Shown: positions 1 through 5,265, numbered from the stretch's first letter. The stretch: DNA of 6,791 nt from Acidobacteriaceae bacterium (GCA_030040395.1 JASHTU010000235.1:1-6791), one strand, 5' to 3'. The notes: generated by a model not told the origin, from the letters alone. Program-made: numbers and translations.

Positions 1-561
1 GGCCATCACCGCGTAGACCTGCGTCCAGTTGAGGCCGGAGGGGGGTTTGGCATTCCATACCGGGACGCCGTGGCCACCCGTCATCCAGCGGGTGGTCCAG
101 GTGTGCGTGCGCAGGTCGTAGTGAAATGAGGTGAAGTAGGTGCTGGGGGCGCAGTCGGCGCAGTTGTCGTAAAGAACGGGCAGCTCCGGCGGCGCGCCGT
201 CGGCGAAGCGCTCCCAATCGAACCAGCGCAGGTTTGCGCCGGTGAGCAGCGGGGCCACGATGTGGCTGGTGAGCGATACGTTCCAGACGCTGAACGTGTC
301 GGCGCTCGGCGGCGATTGCGGGGTGGGCCGGTTGCTGGTAATCACGAGGGCGGCGTCGTACTCGACGCCGATTTCGCGGATGGCGGTCCATTTTTCGATG
401 GTGAGCGAGCGGGTGACCCAAACTACGGTGCTCTGATCCTTGGAGGAGTGGAAATCGACCCAGCGGAAGTTGTCCGGAGGTTGCTGCGCCAACAGGGGGA
501 GGGTGGCGGCCAGGGCGAGAGCGAGCCAAGGCACGCCGCGCCGGGCGGCAAGGCGAGGCAT
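1..561 (-). CDS. Exported protein of unknown family (N-terminal 187 residues; C-terminus beyond the window)
   Basis: The frame is open from an ATG at 561 down to base 1 with no stop, giving 187 residues. Residues 1-25 form a clear Sec-type signal peptide: basic start with three Arg, a hydrophobic core (WLALALAATLPLL), and a likely cleavage near LLA|QQ. The mature part is rich in Trp and aromatic residues and in short beta-like segments (VDFHSS, STVVWVTRSLTIEKW, LRWFDWERF, STYFTSFHYDL). A Cys pair, CADC at residues 134-137, follows VLYDN and could be a disulfide or a metal ligand. I do not recognise the family, so no function is given. The start fits the signal peptide, but the bases just upstream show no good Shine-Dalgarno sequence, so initiation may be weak or leaderless. 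It is separated from the next gene upstream by about 1 kb of repeat-rich DNA. Coding status is well supported; function is unknown. Confidence 0.8.
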   Translation of the reverse strand, partial: MPRLAARRGVPWLALALAATLPLLAQQPPDNFRWVDFHSSKDQSTVVWVTRSLTIEKWTAIREIGVEYDAALVITSNRPTPQSPPSADTFSVWNVSLTSHIVAPLLTGANLRWFDWERFADGAPPELPVLYDNCADCAPSTYFTSFHYDLRTHTWTTRWMTGGHGVPVWNAKPPSGLNWTQVYAVMA

Positions 562-721
562 GATTCAGGTATAGCAGACGGCCGCGGAGCGCCGGCGGCC
601 TTGGGAACAGCAGTATGGCGAGGGGCGCAGGGCGATGGATGTGGCGCTTTCCGCCCCTGGGCACGATATCGCGAAATCCAGGGCTGCATTAAGACCCTCC
701 TCCCCACCCCCTTTTTGGGTT

Positions 722-746
722 TAAGTGCTTTGTTTGCAATCACTTA
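722..746. repeat. Inverted repeat TAAGTG...CACTTA
   Basis: TAAGTG (722-727) and CACTTA (741-746) are a perfect 6-base inverted repeat around a 13-base AT-rich spacer. Two more pairs can form inside it after one mismatch. It follows a pyrimidine run (690-716) and precedes the direct repeats at 767-820. Its right end, ACTTA, matches the ends of those units, so it may be a diverged member of the same array. Confidence 0.45.
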
Positions 747-766
747 TACTATTTAGTACTGGGTCT

Positions 767-820
767 AAATCCTTGATAATAAAGGAGTTAGATCATAAAA
801 TCTTCAATAATAAGGACTTA
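767..820. repeat. Two imperfect direct repeat units, 30-base period
   Basis: Unit one (767-790) reads AAATCCTTGATAATAAAGGA followed by GTTA. Unit two (797-820) reads AAAATCTTCAATAATAAGGA followed by CTTA. They share the pattern AAATC-TT-ATAAT-AAGGA-TTA with two single-base indels, and start 30 bases apart. The units are AT-rich in an otherwise GC-rich region. They resemble short tandem units I associate with acidobacterial intergenic DNA; that link is from memory and not tested here. Confidence 0.55.
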
Positions 821-833
821 CGGCGCATTTTTT

Positions 834-907
834 AGGCGTTTTGCCCCGCTTTCGGTGCAACCCTACGCAGAGGTGTCTGGGCAAGCGCCTGCAAAGCAGG
901 GGCAAAA
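834..907. repeat. Inverted repeats with two alternative pairings
   Basis: TTTTGCCCC (839-847) is a perfect inverted match to GGGGCAAAA (899-907). The stem continues with GCTTT (848-852) against AAAGC (893-897), leaving only A898 unpaired: 14 pairs in all with a loop of about 40 bases. The same left arm, read from AGGCG (834-838) through GCCC, can pair instead with GGGCAAGCGCCT (879-890). The two foldings exclude each other because they use the same left arm. No gene is directly downstream on either strand. Confidence 0.6.
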
Positions 908-910
908 AGC

Positions 911-961
911 AGGCGGCCCCGGGGATGGCGGTCATGCCTAGCCACCATTCCCGGGCCGCCT
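911..961. repeat. Long imperfect hairpin, about 20 pairs
   Basis: The left arm begins AGGCGGCCC (911-919) and the right arm ends GGGCCGCCT (953-961); these nine bases pair perfectly. The pairing continues inward through GGG-ATGG against CCAT-CCC with one extra C in the left arm and a few mismatches, closing on a very short loop around 934-938. With a GC-rich base and near-complete pairing over 51 bases, this is the strongest single hairpin in the window. It starts four bases after the 834-907 structure ends. Confidence 0.65.
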
Positions 962-971
962 TCCGATTAAG

Positions 972-1012
972 AAATCGCCCCGTTTTGCTACCTAAAACCA
1001 TTTTAGCGATTT
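972..1012. repeat. Nested inverted repeat AAATCGC...GCGATTT
   Basis: AAATCGC (972-978) and GCGATTT (1006-1012) are a perfect 7-base inverted repeat. Between them a second, inner pair is formed by GTTTT (982-986) and AAAAC (994-998) around the loop GCTACCT. An outer stem enclosing an inner hairpin within 41 bases is unlikely to be accidental, and it continues the run of structured elements that starts near 717. Confidence 0.5.
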
Positions 1013-1062
1013 GGCGGAAATAACCGGCAAGATGGGGAAGGAAAATAATCTTCTTGGAATGA

Positions 1063-1105
1063 GGGGGATGGGGTTGGGTGCGGGGGACGGAGGGGTTGAC
1101 AGGGG
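1063..1105 (+). other. G-tract run with canonical G-quadruplex pattern
   Basis: On the plus strand five G (1063-1067), four G (1070-1073), three G (1076-1078) and five G (1082-1086) are separated by loops of only 2, 2 and 3 bases, which meets the usual four-tract G-quadruplex rule. Two further G4 tracts follow at 1092-1095 and 1102-1105. The matching C-rich strand is the template for no recognised gene here. Confidence 0.5.
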
Positions 1106-1145
1106 CTTTCGGCGTGTTCCGCGCCCGAGAGGGGGACGGGGATTT

Positions 1146-1189
1146 GCGCTCCCACCCTTAACGCAAAAAACGCGTCAAGGATGGGGCGC
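1146..1189. repeat. Hairpin with 18-19 base arms and an A-rich loop
   Basis: GCGCTCCCACCCTTAACGC (1146-1164) pairs with GCGTCAAGGATGGGGCGC (1172-1189) across the loop AAAAAAC. Allowing G.T wobbles and one bulged base, nearly every position pairs. The arm sequence AAGGATGGGGCGCC resembles a recurrent acidobacterial intergenic motif as I remember it. There is no T-run after either arm, so it does not look like an intrinsic terminator. Confidence 0.55.
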
Positions 1190-1273
1190 CGACAACTGGG
1201 CGTATTGATTCCATGTAAGTTGTTGATTCTGCAATATCCTAGGAAGCCGAGAAATCCCACATAAATTTACCAC

Positions 1274-1298
1274 TGCCACAATTTGCCACAAAATTTTG
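1274..1298. repeat. GCCACAA tandem motif with AT palindrome
   Basis: GCCACAATTT (1275-1284) is followed directly by GCCACAAAATTTT (1285-1297), a tandem direct repeat. The second copy includes the perfect palindrome CAAAATTTTG (1289-1298). The 11 bases TTGCCACAAAA recur exactly in the gap at 5186-5196. The shape is operator-like, but no dependent gene can be named. Confidence 0.4.
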
Positions 1299-1507
1299 GC
1301 CGTCGCCCAAGCGGATAGCTGAGAAGAGGTGCGAGGCGGGAGCACATATTAGCACAAATCCTTCTCGCGATTTGACCAGCATGATCCGCCTCTTGCAGGT
1401 TGTGCAGGTTGTTGACCAAGTTATTACTGAAGCATCGGCGGTCACTCGCCCGCCAGTCTGAAAACACTTGCCATGTTGAATGAAGCGCGGGGGACTCAAT
1501 GCCGTAT

Positions 1508-1636
1508 TCAAGATTGGCGGAACACATAGATGACCAAAACTATCAGAACTGCAATGACAGAGCACAGCAGTCATGAACTGCGGCTGCGGTCTTGAGCGAG
1601 CAGTGCGAAAACAAAGAGGATAGTCTCCACTTTCAT
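1508..1636 (-). pseudogene. Possible small membrane peptide gene overlapping the TPR stop, interrupted by an in-frame TGA
   Basis: An ATG at 1636 overlaps the TPR stop as ATGA and has a well-placed Shine-Dalgarno AAGGA (1643-1647) six bases upstream, inside the last TPR codons. Reading from it gives 21 residues (MKVETILFVFALLAQ then a basic, Ser-rich stretch) and a TGA at 1573-1571. The same frame continues past that TGA with LLCSVIAVLIVLVIYVFRQS, a textbook membrane helix, to a TGA at 1510-1508. As one unit it would be about 42 residues. Possible readings: a small membrane protein broken by a nonsense mutation, a genuine 21-residue peptide, stop readthrough, or coincidence. No selenocysteine element is evident. 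Translational coupling to the TPR gene would be expected from the overlap. Confidence 0.35.
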
Positions 1637-3837
1637 GCTTTTTCCTTGAATTTCAGCGGTACCGGCTCATCGGGAATGAACTTGAAGTGAATGCCCTCGA
1701 CCGCGCGGCGCTCCTCGCTCATTGTTCGTTCCAATGTCTCTTGCGTCTCCTCCAGGTCATCGGCCAGGCTGATGGCGGCATCCGTGATATTCACCGCGCG
1801 CACGCCCTGTGCGACTTCGTGGAATACATTCAATGCGTGGATGAGCTGGACCATGCGGACCGCCGAGCCATAAGCCATTGGACCAGTAATTCCCATCATC
1901 GCAGCGCTCATGCCGATGCGCGCGATCTCGAAGCCAAGCTTGAATTTCTCTCCGGTTGTCATCCCTTCTTTTCCGAGTTTGGCGTCCTCAAATCCCAGGT
2001 AGCGGATAAACATGCGTGTGTATTCGTTGCCGTAGGTGCGTGACGCGCCGCCTTCGAATGGGACAGTTGAGAGCATGTTGAGCGGGGCAAGGTAGATCTT
2101 CTCCTTCGCCATTTTCAGCACAACGAAGTTGTTTTGCGTTTCGATTCCTTTTAGGTCTTCAGGTTTGATAGTGACGGCCTCGGCATTTGGGTCGGGAGGG
2201 ACGCTGGCGGAAACGACGAGATTGCCCAGGTCATCTTCTCCCGCAGACTGGTCGGGCGGCTCGGAGATTTTTTTGTTGGGATTGTAGACAGCGAGCGTGA
2301 CGATTCGAATTGAATCGGCGCCCACCTCAACCTTTACGGCCCTCACCTGCTTGTTATCGGCGCCAGTCGGCTGCTGTGCATAAAACGATACCGGAAATCC
2401 CTGACTGGCGACAGCATCGTAGCTACGATAGGCTTCAGGCCAGTTATTGCCTTGGAGGCAGATCAGCGCAAGCATCTCGTTCACTTCAGGACCAAGCGGA
2501 AACAGATCGGCCGCCGCATCTAAGTCCTGGCGCGCGCGGTCGAGCTCTCTCTCAACATAGGGTTCGGAGAGTTTCTCCGTGGCCCTCGACTCCTCCTTGT
2601 AACGCGAGGAGGCATAACGCCGTTGCCGATGCGTCAGCTTGCCTTTGTGCTTGGCGCCTTCGTTGCTGACGCCAAGTGAAGACAGCAGCAGGTTGGTAAG
2701 AATATCCTGCGCGTCACTGACGTTGGCGTCATAGACAGCGCGGCGGCGATCGAGATTGGCGACGTGAGCCGTCGCTGCGGCGTTGCGTGCTGGGTCCTTC
2801 TCAAGCTGCTGGTACCGTGCAAAGTGCTCTCGGGTTTTGACCACATTGCCATACGCTTCATAAAGAAGGCCGAGTTGCCACTCGGTCTGCGCAAAGTCGG
2901 GCATCGCCTTCGCGGCGTCCTCGTACTCACTAATGACGCGATCGTAGCGGCGATAGTCGAGATAGCGGCTGGCGTTGGCAAAATCGCGGCGTACTGTTTG
3001 CCCGTTGTCGCCAGGAAGATCGGCAAGCGATTTCCAGCTTTGCGCGAGCGCCTCAGCATCTGCCCGGTCCAGCGCGTTTGGCGCCCGCTTCACATAGTCC
3101 GCCAGAAGCAACGCTGCATCACCCTGGCGGGCGTCTTCTTCTGCGCATTTTGCCGCATTGAAAATCACCGCCGGGTTGCTGGGAAGCGCGGTTTTCAGGC
3201 TTGTGGTTTGTTGGCAAAGGCTGCCGCCGGGGGCCTTTGGATCAGCGGCATCTCGGTCTTCTTCCCGGTAGCTCGCGTTGAACGTGTCGCTTGCCGGCGG
3301 GTCGCCTTGGGCGGCGGGTTGGTCGGCGCCCATCACGATTGTGGAATCCAGTTCGAGAAGTTTGGGCGTTTCCTTGGCTTGGCCCATGCCCGCGATCGCC
3401 ATCTCCAGATACAAATCGGCATTGGCCCGGTCGCCGAGTTTCAGGTAACACAGGGCCAAATCAAATTCGAACGCAGGATTACCGGGCTGCTCGACTAAAC
3501 CTCGCTTCAATTCCTCGAGGCTCTCCTGGTATTTCCCGGCATCGTAGAGGCGGCGCGCATTGTTCAGCTGCGTGCTTGCCTGCGCCTTTTCCGCCTCGTT
3601 GACGCGCTTAATGCCGTCAAGTCCATCGCTCGTGGAGTAAATCGCCTCCGCGTCAATGTACTTGCCCTTCGCTTCACCGAGCTTGCCCGCATCTTCGAGA
3701 GCTTTGCCTTCGCCAATCAGCTGTTTGGCGTGAGTCTCAAGTTGTTTCTTGTTCGGCTGTGCATTTTGCGCGAGGGACCACAATGTGACTAGACCGGCCA
3801 GCGACGCACAAACTGCCATGAATCGGAGTCGCGGCAT
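1633..3837 (-). CDS. Large exported TPR-repeat protein (734 aa)
   Basis: Start chosen at the ATG of 3837 because GGGAGGT sits four bases upstream; an in-frame TTG at 3867 lacks this support. Residues 1-27 are a signal peptide (MPRLRF, then a hydrophobic core to about residue 23), with likely cleavage after an Ala near 24-27. The mature protein is mostly helical. TPR-like helix pairs are seen at about 91-150 (YDAGKYQESLEELKRGL, then FDLALCYLKLGDRANADLYL), 285-345 (YRRYDRVISEYEDAAKAMPD, then LGLLYEAYGNVVKTREHFA) and 452-480, with a degenerate one near 33-66. Residues 500-600 look beta-rich and 640-690 form amphipathic, Gly/Met-rich helices. TPRs mediate protein contacts, so a periplasmic or envelope scaffold is likely, but no partner or enzyme domain is visible. 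Coding is certain; role unknown. Confidence 0.9.
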   Translation of the reverse strand: MPRLRFMAVCASLAGLVTLWSLAQNAQPNKKQLETHAKQLIGEGKALEDAGKLGEAKGKYIDAEAIYSTSDGLDGIKRVNEAEKAQASTQLNNARRLYDAGKYQESLEELKRGLVEQPGNPAFEFDLALCYLKLGDRANADLYLEMAIAGMGQAKETPKLLELDSTIVMGADQPAAQGDPPASDTFNASYREEDRDAADPKAPGGSLCQQTTSLKTALPSNPAVIFNAAKCAEEDARQGDAALLLADYVKRAPNALDRADAEALAQSWKSLADLPGDNGQTVRRDFANASRYLDYRRYDRVISEYEDAAKAMPDFAQTEWQLGLLYEAYGNVVKTREHFARYQQLEKDPARNAAATAHVANLDRRRAVYDANVSDAQDILTNLLLSSLGVSNEGAKHKGKLTHRQRRYASSRYKEESRATEKLSEPYVERELDRARQDLDAAADLFPLGPEVNEMLALICLQGNNWPEAYRSYDAVASQGFPVSFYAQQPTGADNKQVRAVKVEVGADSIRIVTLAVYNPNKKISEPPDQSAGEDDLGNLVVSASVPPDPNAEAVTIKPEDLKGIETQNNFVVLKMAKEKIYLAPLNMLSTVPFEGGASRTYGNEYTRMFIRYLGFEDAKLGKEGMTTGEKFKLGFEIARIGMSAAMMGITGPMAYGSAVRMVQLIHALNVFHEVAQGVRAVNITDAAISLADDLEETQETLERTMSEERRAVEGIHFKFIPDEPVPLKFKEKA
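1643..1647 (-). promoter_or_regulatory. Shine-Dalgarno AAGGA for the micro-ORF at 1636
   Basis: AAGGA lies within the last codons of the TPR gene, six bases before the overlapping ATG. Its spacing is ideal and is the main reason to take the micro-ORF start seriously. Because it is also Lys-Glu coding sequence, it could be fortuitous. Confidence 0.35.
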
Positions 3838-3841
3838 GTTG

Positions 3842-3848
3842 ACCTCCC
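3842..3848 (-). promoter_or_regulatory. Shine-Dalgarno GGGAGGT of the TPR gene
   Basis: GGGAGGT followed by CAAC and ATG. This near-consensus site fixes the TPR start at 3837 over the longer TTG-initiated frame. Confidence 0.7.
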
Positions 3849-3861
3849 GGGGAAGGATGTG

Positions 3862-3886
3862 CCCCAAGGGCTTCGCCCCATCGGGG
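3862..3886 (-). repeat. Nested hairpin in the TPR leader
   Basis: An inner stem of GGGC and GCCC around a 3-base loop (3868-3878) is enclosed by CCCC (3862-3865) and GGGG (3883-3886). If transcription of the TPR gene begins upstream of it, the structure would sit in the leader about 25 bases before the start codon, just above the ribosome binding site. Whether it regulates translation is unknown. Confidence 0.4.
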
Positions 3887-3929
3887 AAGAGTTAGGGGAG
3901 GAAAGTTTTGGGCCCGAGGTATGGACAAA

Positions 3930-3958
3930 CTTATACACCCGAACGGCTGTGCGCGAAA
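3930..3958 (-). promoter_or_regulatory. Weak candidate promoter for the TPR gene
   Basis: On the minus strand TATAAG (3935-3930) matches the -10 box well, and TTTCGC (3958-3953) stands 17 bases upstream as a poor -35 box. A start just downstream of 3930 would include the leader hairpin at 3862-3886. It is the best sigma-70-like candidate I see in the gap, but the -35 is too weak for confidence. Confidence 0.2.
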
Positions 3959-4030
3959 GTGGATTTTGGCGGGCGGCCCAGTCCAGGGCTCAAATCACCG
4001 AAATGATGGACGCCCCACGGTCCCCGGAAT

Positions 4031-4093
4031 CCCCGGCGAGCGATTTTTGCTCGCCGAGGCGGAAGCTCCGATTTTTGGGGCCTGGGAGACCAC
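4031..4093. repeat. Two adjacent hairpins with the same loop, followed by GGGAGACCAC
   Basis: CGGCGAGC (4034-4041) and GCTCGCCG (4049-4056) form a perfect 8-base stem around the loop GATTTTT. Nine bases later GCTCC (4065-4069) and GGGGC (4077-4081), with one G.T pair, form a second stem around the identical loop GATTTTT. The motif GGGAGACCAC follows at 4084-4093 and recurs at 4248-4257 after another hairpin. Confidence 0.5.
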
Positions 4094-4226
4094 AGAAGCT
4101 GACCTTGTACGGCTTTATCCCACGCAAGAGATATCTTCCCAAAATTTGCAGGTAATATCGGCCGGCGGTTGGGCAGTCCCACCCAAGCGCTCGCGACGCT
4201 CACTGTCCACCAACGGGGGCGCCACT

Positions 4227-4257
4227 CCGTCCTCGCTTTGCGAGGGCGGGAGACCAC
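4227..4257. repeat. Hairpin plus second copy of GGGAGACCAC
   Basis: CCGTCCTCGC (4227-4236) and GCGAGGGCGG (4240-4249) form a 10-base stem with one wobble around a TTT loop. GGGAGACCAC overlaps its right end at 4248-4257 and is identical to the copy at 4084-4093. A partial third copy, GGACCACGAAT, appears near 4316, so the motif looks like part of a dispersed repeat unit. Confidence 0.5.
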
Positions 4258-4363
4258 GAATCCAATTCGAGGGGTTCGCGTCACGACAAAGAATCAGTTT
4301 CAAAAGGTCGGCAAAGGACCACGAATTCGCCCACCCGCCGGACCCCAAGTCGAAATCGCGCGT

Positions 4364-4391
4364 CCCCGGCGACAGGTTTTGCTCGCTGGGG
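4364..4391. repeat. Diverged copy of the 4031 hairpin
   Basis: CCCCGGCGA (4364-4372) pairs with TCGCTGGGG (4383-4391) with one G.T wobble. The stretch matches 4031-4065 in sequence: both begin CCCCGGCGA, have a T-rich loop then TTGCTCGC, and are followed by GGAAGC, with one single-base indel between them. This marks the two as copies of one element. Confidence 0.5.
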
Positions 4392-4478
4392 TGGAAGCAG
4401 CGGCGGCCCTGCAAAATTCTGGCGACCCTACACTGCTTCCTAAACCGCCGTGACTTGCCGTTTTTGTCGTTGAAACAC

Positions 4479-4499
4479 GCTCAAACGCCATCCTTGAGC
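4479..4499 (-). terminator. Hairpin at the end of the membrane-protein frame
   Basis: GCTCAA (4479-4484) and TTGAGC (4494-4499) form a 6-base stem around a 9-base loop. On the minus strand it is followed by GTGTTTC, a poor T-tract. It overlaps the in-frame stop at 4481. A weak terminator is possible, no more. Confidence 0.2.
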
Positions 4500-4945
4500 C
4501 AGTTCTCACGCAGGCTTTCTAGCCCCTGAAGGCCGATCTTAGGGCAATTTCCCCATGGCCGGTAATACTCCCGGAACGCAATCAGTCGCACGATTAGCGC
4601 AAGATTCTCAGGCAAAGCACAATCTCGACGGCGCACGCCAAGGTCACAGCGAGAGAAACGAGCACACCAGAAAATGCGATTTATATAGCCATTTTCTCGA
4701 TCCACGTAGCTGAATAATGCACCTGCTACACCGAACTGTAGAAGGACGCATGAGAGCAGGCCAACCCTGCCACGATGCTGTGCGATTGCGATATCGTGTT
4801 CGCGTCCTCGGAGGCCAATTAGGTCTCCGACTACCATTCCGTTCGCCACGTACACCATGAGGGTAAATGCTGCTCCGAAGCCCCCGACGACAACAAGCGC
4901 CAGCAGGAGCCATGTGGGAATCCGCGCTGAGTCAACTTGCTCCAC
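4481..4945 (-). CDS. Small multi-pass membrane protein, probably frameshifted near its C-terminus
   Basis: From a GTG at 4945 (AGGA about nine bases upstream) the frame encodes 154 residues. Helix one spans about 11-37 (TWLLLALVVVGGFGAAFTLM and on) and helix two about 61-80 (VGLLSCVLLQFGVAGALF). After residue 92 (NGYINRIF) the frame turns Arg- and Cys-rich with no membrane segment. If one base is skipped after ATTTTC near 4670, the neighbouring frame gives GVLVSLAVTLACAVEIVL, an obvious third helix, then a stop at 4594. The intact protein was therefore probably 116 residues with three helices. The same frame also opens earlier at TTG 5038 (AAGGA seven bases upstream) and ATG 5011; I prefer 4945 because the upstream codons include rare AGA, AGG and ATA and precede the hydrophobic part unusually far. 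Family not recognised. Confidence 0.5.
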   Translation of the reverse strand: MEQVDSARIPTWLLLALVVVGGFGAAFTLMVYVANGMVVGDLIGLRGREHDIAIAQHRGRVGLLSCVLLQFGVAGALFSYVDRENGYINRIFWCARFSRCDLGVRRRDCALPENLALIVRLIAFREYYRPWGNCPKIGLQGLESLRENWLKDGV

Positions 4946-5065
4946 TGCGATGAATCCTACACGGCCGACAACAGCAGTCCTGCCTTCTCTTACGAGTCTC
5001 AACCTTATCATGTTCCCGAGTGGTCCTGTGGTCGGCAAGTGTGATTCCTTGCGTGAGAGGCAACG

Positions 5066-5100
5066 GCGGATTCTTCGTCGCTGCGCACCTCAGAATGACA
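5066..5100. repeat. REP-like palindromic repeat
   Basis: The core begins GGATTCTTCGTCGCTGCG and ends CTCAGAATGACA. ATTCT (5070-5074) pairs with AGAAT (5092-5096), with CGC and GCG able to pair inside. It is a variant of the well-known dispersed repeat of the type GGATTC-TCG-CGCT-AGAATGACA found in the intergenic DNA of many bacterial phyla. It lies about 30 bases above the farthest possible start of the membrane-protein gene. Confidence 0.6.
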
Positions 5101-5176
5101 GCGTAACAGTGGTGGCGGCGTGTTGGGTTCAGGGCCGCTGATGTATGGTCTGTTACTCGGAAGTCACTTTGCCTTA

Positions 5177-5196
5177 GGCACAGAATTGCCACAAAA
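5177..5196. repeat. Second copy of the TTGCCACAAAA motif
   Basis: The bases at 5186-5196 are identical to 1283-1293, and the preceding GGCACAGAA matches GCCACAA of the other copy if single-base gaps are allowed. Both copies lie in intergenic DNA in the same orientation relative to the genes. Confidence 0.35.
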
Positions 5197-5252
5197 ACTT
5201 AAGCATGATTCTTAGCGCGCTCATTTTATTTAACTTACAGAGTTATCGAAAC

Positions 5253-5265
5253 GTGGGGCGCCCAC
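5253..5265 (-). terminator. Weak terminator candidate below the propeller gene
   Basis: GTGGG and CCCAC form a 5-base stem around GCG, about 75 bases past the propeller stop. On the minus strand it is followed by GTTTCG, so the T-tract is poor. It could end the propeller transcript or be a small intergenic palindrome. Confidence 0.25.

Larger units (their letters stand above)
562..1507. other. Long intergenic region, mosaic of repeats and hairpins, no convincing gene
   Basis: About 950 bases with no supported gene. Several short frames are open on both strands, but they overlap each other, lack ribosome binding sites, and are built from palindromic DNA. From 717 to 1190 the DNA is a close succession of structured elements, listed separately: inverted and direct repeats (722-820), alternative stems (834-907), a long hairpin (911-961), a nested inverted repeat (972-1012), a G-quadruplex-type run (1063-1105) and a hairpin with an A-rich loop (1146-1189). 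Beyond 1260 the DNA becomes AT-richer and holds a GCCACAA-type repeat. Nothing specific is seen in 562-700 or 1300-1507. Confidence 0.7.
3838..4480. other. Intergenic region with a family of GC-rich hairpins
   Basis: About 640 bases lie between the membrane-protein gene and the TPR gene. Frames are open on both strands, including one of about 200 codons on the plus strand, but the predicted proteins have no domain, no membrane segment and low-complexity composition. The related hairpins at 4031-4056 and 4364-4391 differ by a single-base indel, which DNA repeats tolerate and coding sequence would not. I therefore treat this as non-coding. Confidence 0.6.

Noticed and set aside
745..750. TATACT, a good -10 box on the plus strand
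   Set aside because: No acceptable -35 box 16-18 bases upstream and no gene follows; it lies in repeat DNA.
767..820. CRISPR array
   Set aside because: Only two imperfect units, no unique spacers of regular length, and no cas genes.
804..1023. Short overlapping frames on both strands over the hairpins
   Set aside because: They arise because the palindromes lack stops; there is no ribosome site and no domain.
1096..1101. Perfect -35 box TTGACA on the plus strand
   Set aside because: No -10 box at the right distance and no plus-strand gene downstream.
1239..1574. Minus-strand frame of 111 codons after the TPR gene
   Set aside because: Composition is unlike a protein, there is no ribosome site, it runs through the GCCACAA repeat, and the hydrophobic coding signal here is in another frame.
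2764..3498. Plus-strand frame of 244 codons inside the TPR gene
   Set aside because: It is the antisense shadow of a strongly supported TPR coding region and has no start signal.
3921..4529. Plus-strand open frame of about 202 codons
   Set aside because: No good ribosome site or domain. It is built on hairpin repeats that differ by a one-base indel, and it overlaps the end of the membrane-protein gene on the other strand.
4932..5192. Minus-strand frame of 86 codons
   Set aside because: Most of it is translated REP-like repeat (ILRCAATKNPP pattern), a familiar source of false genes.
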